Assembly: GCA_946480555.1 (NCBI GenBank)
Contig: CAMLLE010000053.1
Coordinates: forward strand, 1 to 10,463
Reading direction: 5' to 3'
Length of the DNA: 10,463 bases
Origin: an uncultured Verrucomicrobia subdivision 3 bacterium
Lineage (GTDB): Bacteria; Verrucomicrobiota; Verrucomicrobiae; Limisphaerales; CAMLLE01
Position numbers and translations under genes: made by a program. How positions within the stretch are numbered: position 1 is the first letter of the stretch; every line of letters starts with the position of its first letter. The notes beneath the pieces are model-generated. The model worked only from the letters and a program-made list of their open reading frames with translations. It did no database searches and had not been told where the DNA came from. Positions 7,678 to 10,463 of this stretch are shown one piece after another.

Positions 7678-9045
7678 ATGTCGTGGCTCGGACTGCTTCA
7701 TCTCAAGTCCAGTAACCCCGAGACTCGCCTCCAGGCCGTTCACCGTCTCGCGGAATCTGCCAGCGCTCGTTGCATCGAAGCGCTGATGCACGCTTTTGAA
7801 GACGAGGATCCCCAGGTTTCAGCGGCGGCCAGCACTGCGCTTGGGAAGATCGGCGGCGAAAAAGCCGTGGCCTTCCTGCTGCGCAACACGCGGTCCACTT
7901 CACCTGAATTGCGACGCCAGGCAGTCGATGCGTTGAAGGAACAATTTGACGAACACGTCACCGTGGCACTGGCGGCCGCGCTGGAGGATTTCGACGCCGG
8001 CGTGCGAGGACGCGCCGCGCGCCACCTGGATCGGCGCGGATGGAGGCCGGGCACGAATCGGGAGCAAATCCTCCTCTACGTCGCGCGCGGGCAAATGAGC
8101 GAAGCGGCGGCCCTCGGCCCCGAAGCGATTGAACCGCTCGAACGCGTTCTCCAAACCGGCCAATACAATCTTCAAGTCGCCGCTCTGCAAGCGCTCGGAA
8201 AAATCTCGGACGAACGCGTGCTCAACCTGATTATTCCCGCGCTGAAATCGCCCGATCACGCCGTCGTCGTTGCGGCCATCGATGCGCTTTGCAATGTGGG
8301 CGGGCAAAAGGCTGCGGATGCTGTGCTCGCCACGTTGCAAAGTCCGGATCACCGGGTGCGAGTCGCGGGAACCGAGGCCGTCTCGCGGCTGGAAGTAAAG
8401 AACGCCGCCCAAGCGCTCGCGGCGTTGCTCAAGGATCCGATGTGGGACGTGCGCCGCGCCGCCGCGACCGCGCTGGGTAAAATCAAGGATCCGCAGGCCG
8501 TCGAAGGTTTGATCACGGCGCTCCGCGACAGCGATCCCGATGTGCGGGAATCCGCGATTGCGTCGATTGGACGAGTGCGCGATCCGCGAGCCGTGGGCGC
8601 GCTGGTGCTGGCGTTGGTTGATCCGGAAATTGGCGTTCGCCGCGCGGCCACTTACACGCTGCCGCAGATTGACCCGCGCTGGGCGCAATCGGACGAGGCA
8701 CGACGGCAGCTCCCCGAATTGCGCGCCGCGATGAACGCCGAAGATTCCGCCGTGCGTTACGCCGCTTCGACCGTGTTGAAGCAGCTGGGCGATTCCGCGA
8801 ACCAGGCACTTTCGCTGGATGCCACAAGTTTCCTGACGGTGTCGGGCCACAAACAGCGCCGCGTGTTCGCGACGTTCATGGAATTGCTCACCGACCACGA
8901 CCGCGACGTGCGGCTGGCGGCGGTGGAAACCCTGGGCCGGCTGGGCGACAAGCGCGCGGCGTCGGCTTTGATGACGGCACTTTCGGATTCGGACGAAGCG
9001 GTGAAGCGCGCGGCGAGCCGCTCGCTGGAGGCATTGGGGACGTGA
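7678..9045 (+). CDS. HEAT-repeat protein (PBS lyase-type HEAT repeats)
   Basis: From the ATG at 7678 this is 455 residues (an in-frame GTG lies three codons earlier, and neither has a clear ribosome binding site). It is built of roughly a dozen helical repeats of about 30 residues, with the typical spacing of a short helix, a D-x-x-V-R-x-A-A motif and an A-L-G-x-I/L ending. Examples are DPMWDVRRAAATALGKIKD near 253-271, DSDPDVRESAIASIGRVRD near 284-302 and DHDRDVRLAAVETLGRLGD near 406-424. Two breaks interrupt the array: about 121-150 (GWRPGTNREQILLYVARGQ) and about 370-395. It has no signal peptide, membrane helix or catalytic motif, so a protein-binding scaffold is the likely role. It starts 98 bp after pilT and its stop overlaps the start of the next gene (GTGA), so it is probably co-transcribed with both. 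Confidence 0.9.
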   Translation: MSWLGLLHLKSSNPETRLQAVHRLAESASARCIEALMHAFEDEDPQVSAAASTALGKIGGEKAVAFLLRNTRSTSPELRRQAVDALKEQFDEHVTVALAAALEDFDAGVRGRAARHLDRRGWRPGTNREQILLYVARGQMSEAAALGPEAIEPLERVLQTGQYNLQVAALQALGKISDERVLNLIIPALKSPDHAVVVAAIDALCNVGGQKAADAVLATLQSPDHRVRVAGTEAVSRLEVKNAAQALAALLKDPMWDVRRAAATALGKIKDPQAVEGLITALRDSDPDVRESAIASIGRVRDPRAVGALVLALVDPEIGVRRAATYTLPQIDPRWAQSDEARRQLPELRAAMNAEDSAVRYAASTVLKQLGDSANQALSLDATSFLTVSGHKQRRVFATFMELLTDHDRDVRLAAVETLGRLGDKRAASALMTALSDSDEAVKRAASRSLEALGT

Positions 9046-10082
9046 GCGAAACCGGAACCATCAAGCCACGCGCCCGGCACATCCTGATTGTCGATGACGA
9101 TCCGGACTTCACGATGTTGTTCAAGGATTTCCTCGTGTCGTATCAGCCCGGCGCCTGGATTGTTCACACCGCCGATCACTACGCGCCGGCGCTCACCGCG
9201 ATCAAGCAGCACCCCATCGACCTGGTCACGCTCGACCTCAAGATGCCGATCATGGACGGCATGCAATTGCTGCCGTTGATCAAGCGCACGCATCCCGGAT
9301 TGCAGGTGGTGGTGCTGACTTCGGCGGCCCTGCCGGAGAATCGCAATTTCTGTTTGCAGAACGGCGCGGCGCTGTTCCTCAACAAGGAGGATGTCGCCAC
9401 CGGTTTTGACAAAATCTACGCCGCGCTGGAAGCCGTGGCGTCCACCCCGTCGGAAGGTTTCCGCGGCATGCTGCGGCAGGTCGGATTGACCGAGGTGTTG
9501 CAGATGGAATGCCTGGGGCGGAAGTCGTCCGTTCTGGAAATCACGACGGCGGGTTCGGCCGGGCGCATCTTCATTCATGACGGCACGATCCTTCATGCAG
9601 AAGTCGGGGACAAAGTGGGCGAGCCGGCATTGTTCGAATTGCTCGGCTACAAGGGCGGTGAATTTCAACTGAAGCCGTATTCGCGCCCGCCGCGGCAGAC
9701 GATCGACGGGCACTGGGAATCGCTGATGATGGAAGCGGCGCGCGTGAACGACGAAGCTTCCGCTGGCGGTCCGCTGGATGAACAAGGCAACTTGATTTCG
9801 CCCGCCGCGCCCCCGAGGACCGCAGCACTGGAACGTGACATCCAGGAAATCGTCCTGTGCTCGATGACAGGTGAGTTGCTTTATGAATGGCAGGTGGCTG
9901 ACGTGGATCGGCGCATCCGCCTGCTGGACCAGGCGATGAATGCCGCACATTCCATCGGCGAAGCGCTGGACTGGACGCGCGGCGAGCGGTTGGAAATGGA
10001 GTCGCCGGCAGAACGCTTTGTCTTGCTGTTTCAACCCGACCGCAAACTCCTGATTCGTTCCGTGCCGAGCAATTCCCCATGA
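9042..10082 (+). CDS. Response regulator: REC-PATAN (DUF4388) with roadblock-like C-terminal region
   Basis: This has 346 residues from a GTG start that overlaps the HEAT gene's stop by 4 bp. REC (about 12-130) has D18-D20, the predicted phosphoacceptor Asp65 (LVTLDLKMPIMDG), Thr93 and Lys115. The next part (about 138-235) reads like a PATAN/DUF4388 domain: GMLRQVGLTEVLQMECLGRK, then GRIFIHDGTILHAEVGD and GEPALFELLGYKGGEFQL. A Pro/Ala-rich linker leads to about 262-342, where a strand-helix-strand-strand pattern (EIVLCSMTGELLYEW, then a long helix, then ERFVLLFQPDRKLLIRS) suggests a roadblock/LC7-like fold. PATAN receivers are known to regulate type IV pilus motors in cyanobacteria, and the pilT context fits that role. 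There is no DNA-binding domain. The REC call is firm, PATAN likely and the roadblock-like region tentative. Confidence 0.88.
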   Translation: MSETGTIKPRARHILIVDDDPDFTMLFKDFLVSYQPGAWIVHTADHYAPALTAIKQHPIDLVTLDLKMPIMDGMQLLPLIKRTHPGLQVVVLTSAALPENRNFCLQNGAALFLNKEDVATGFDKIYAALEAVASTPSEGFRGMLRQVGLTEVLQMECLGRKSSVLEITTAGSAGRIFIHDGTILHAEVGDKVGEPALFELLGYKGGEFQLKPYSRPPRQTIDGHWESLMMEAARVNDEASAGGPLDEQGNLISPAAPPRTAALERDIQEIVLCSMTGELLYEWQVADVDRRIRLLDQAMNAAHSIGEALDWTRGERLEMESPAERFVLLFQPDRKLLIRSVPSNSP

Positions 10083-10414
10083 ACAGCCCCGCCGAACAAT
10101 GGATGCAGCAGGCGTCTCGCGCGCGCGGAATGCTCGCCTGCGCCGTTCAACTGCCGGACAAATCCGTCCTCGTGCGGCTCTGCCGGGATGATCTCTCGAA
10201 GCCGCGAATCGAAGAAGCGGTGCGGCGAATCTCCGATGCGCTGCAGAAAATCCAGCAGGCGCATGTTTCGCCTGAACGGATGCGCTGGACGTTTGAGAAC
10301 GGGCAGATTCACTGCGCGCTGCGCGCGGGGGGCGTGTTCGGCGCGCTGTTCGTAAACAAGGATCTGGCCAAACCAGAAACGCTGGAGCAGCTGCTGCAGA
10401 ACTTCGCGGGCTAG
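10079..10414 (+). CDS. Small protein, possible roadblock/LC7-like subunit
   Basis: These 111 residues start at an ATG that overlaps the stop of the REC-PATAN gene (ATGA), a strong sign of coupled translation. The family cannot be assigned with certainty by eye. The predicted pattern is an N-terminal helix, strands (MLACAVQLPDKSVLVRL), a helix (about 43-62), strands (RMRWTFENGQIHCALRAG, then FGALFVNKD) and a C-terminal helix. This resembles a roadblock/LC7 (MglB-like) fold and also resembles the C-terminal region of the preceding protein. There is no signal peptide or membrane segment. It is the last gene of the cluster and probably forms a complex with its neighbours. Gene call confident, function tentative. 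Confidence 0.8.
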   Translation: MNSPAEQWMQQASRARGMLACAVQLPDKSVLVRLCRDDLSKPRIEEAVRRISDALQKIQQAHVSPERMRWTFENGQIHCALRAGGVFGALFVNKDLAKPETLEQLLQNFAG

Positions 10415-10444
10415 AGCGGTTACCAGAAGAAATTTCCGACAACC

Positions 10445-10463
10445 GCGGAGACGCGGAGACGCG
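10445..10463. repeat. Tandem GCGGAGAC repeat at the window edge
   Basis: Two full copies of the octamer GCGGAGAC (10445-10452, 10453-10460) are followed by GCG at the edge, so the array may continue outside. It lies 30 bp after the stop of the last gene, in the non-coding tail. Short GC-rich tandem repeats between genes are familiar in Verrucomicrobia-like genomes. The assignment to a repeat family is from memory and untested. Confidence 0.6.

Noticed and set aside
8757..10442. Long open frame (561 codons) on the minus strand
   Set aside because: It is antisense to the HEAT, REC-PATAN and small-protein genes, which have matching families and 4-bp coupled overlaps. The antisense product is low-complexity with no domain.

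Overview
The window looks like a chromosomal segment of a GC-rich bacterium. A member of the Verrucomicrobiota (Limisphaerales/Pedosphaera-like) is my best guess. The basis is the combination of a secreted GH27 alpha-galactosidase carrying an NPCBM domain and a putative-Ig domain, a PilT/HEAT/PATAN gene set, and a tandem GCGGAGAC repeat at the right edge. This is inference from gene content, because no rRNA or marker gene is present. I saw no tRNA, rRNA, transposase, CRISPR array or phage gene.

Layout: (1) On the minus strand, 1-1821 holds the first 607 codons of a secreted alpha-galactosidase, which runs off the left edge. (2) 1822-2240 has no convincing gene. (3) On the minus strand, 5891 to 2241 holds a two-gene signalling operon. 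It starts with a large cytoplasmic hybrid histidine kinase (REC-HisKA-HATPase-REC-REC-Hpt), followed 3 bp later by a REC-Hpt-REC protein. (4) 5892-6364 is a 473-bp divergent intergenic region with three perfect inverted repeats. (5) On the plus strand, 6365-10414 holds four tightly packed genes: a PilT-family retraction ATPase with an N-terminal extension, a HEAT-repeat protein, a REC-PATAN(DUF4388) protein with a roadblock-like C-terminal region, and a 111-residue protein with a similar predicted fold. The last three genes overlap by 4 bp each (GTGA, then ATGA). (6) 10415-10463 is non-coding and ends inside a GCGGAGAC tandem repeat.

How the genes may work together: the divergent arrangement puts a multi-step phosphorelay with no DNA-binding output next to a pilus-motor operon that contains a stand-alone response regulator. 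The simplest hypothesis is that the relay controls the REC-PATAN protein. That protein, with the HEAT scaffold and the roadblock-like subunits, would then set the activity or cell position of the PilT motor. PATAN response regulators acting on type IV pilus motors in cyanobacteria, and roadblock proteins acting in Myxococcus polarity, are known precedents for the parts. This exact combination is the most interesting thing in the window. The alpha-galactosidase appears to be an unrelated polysaccharide-degradation gene.
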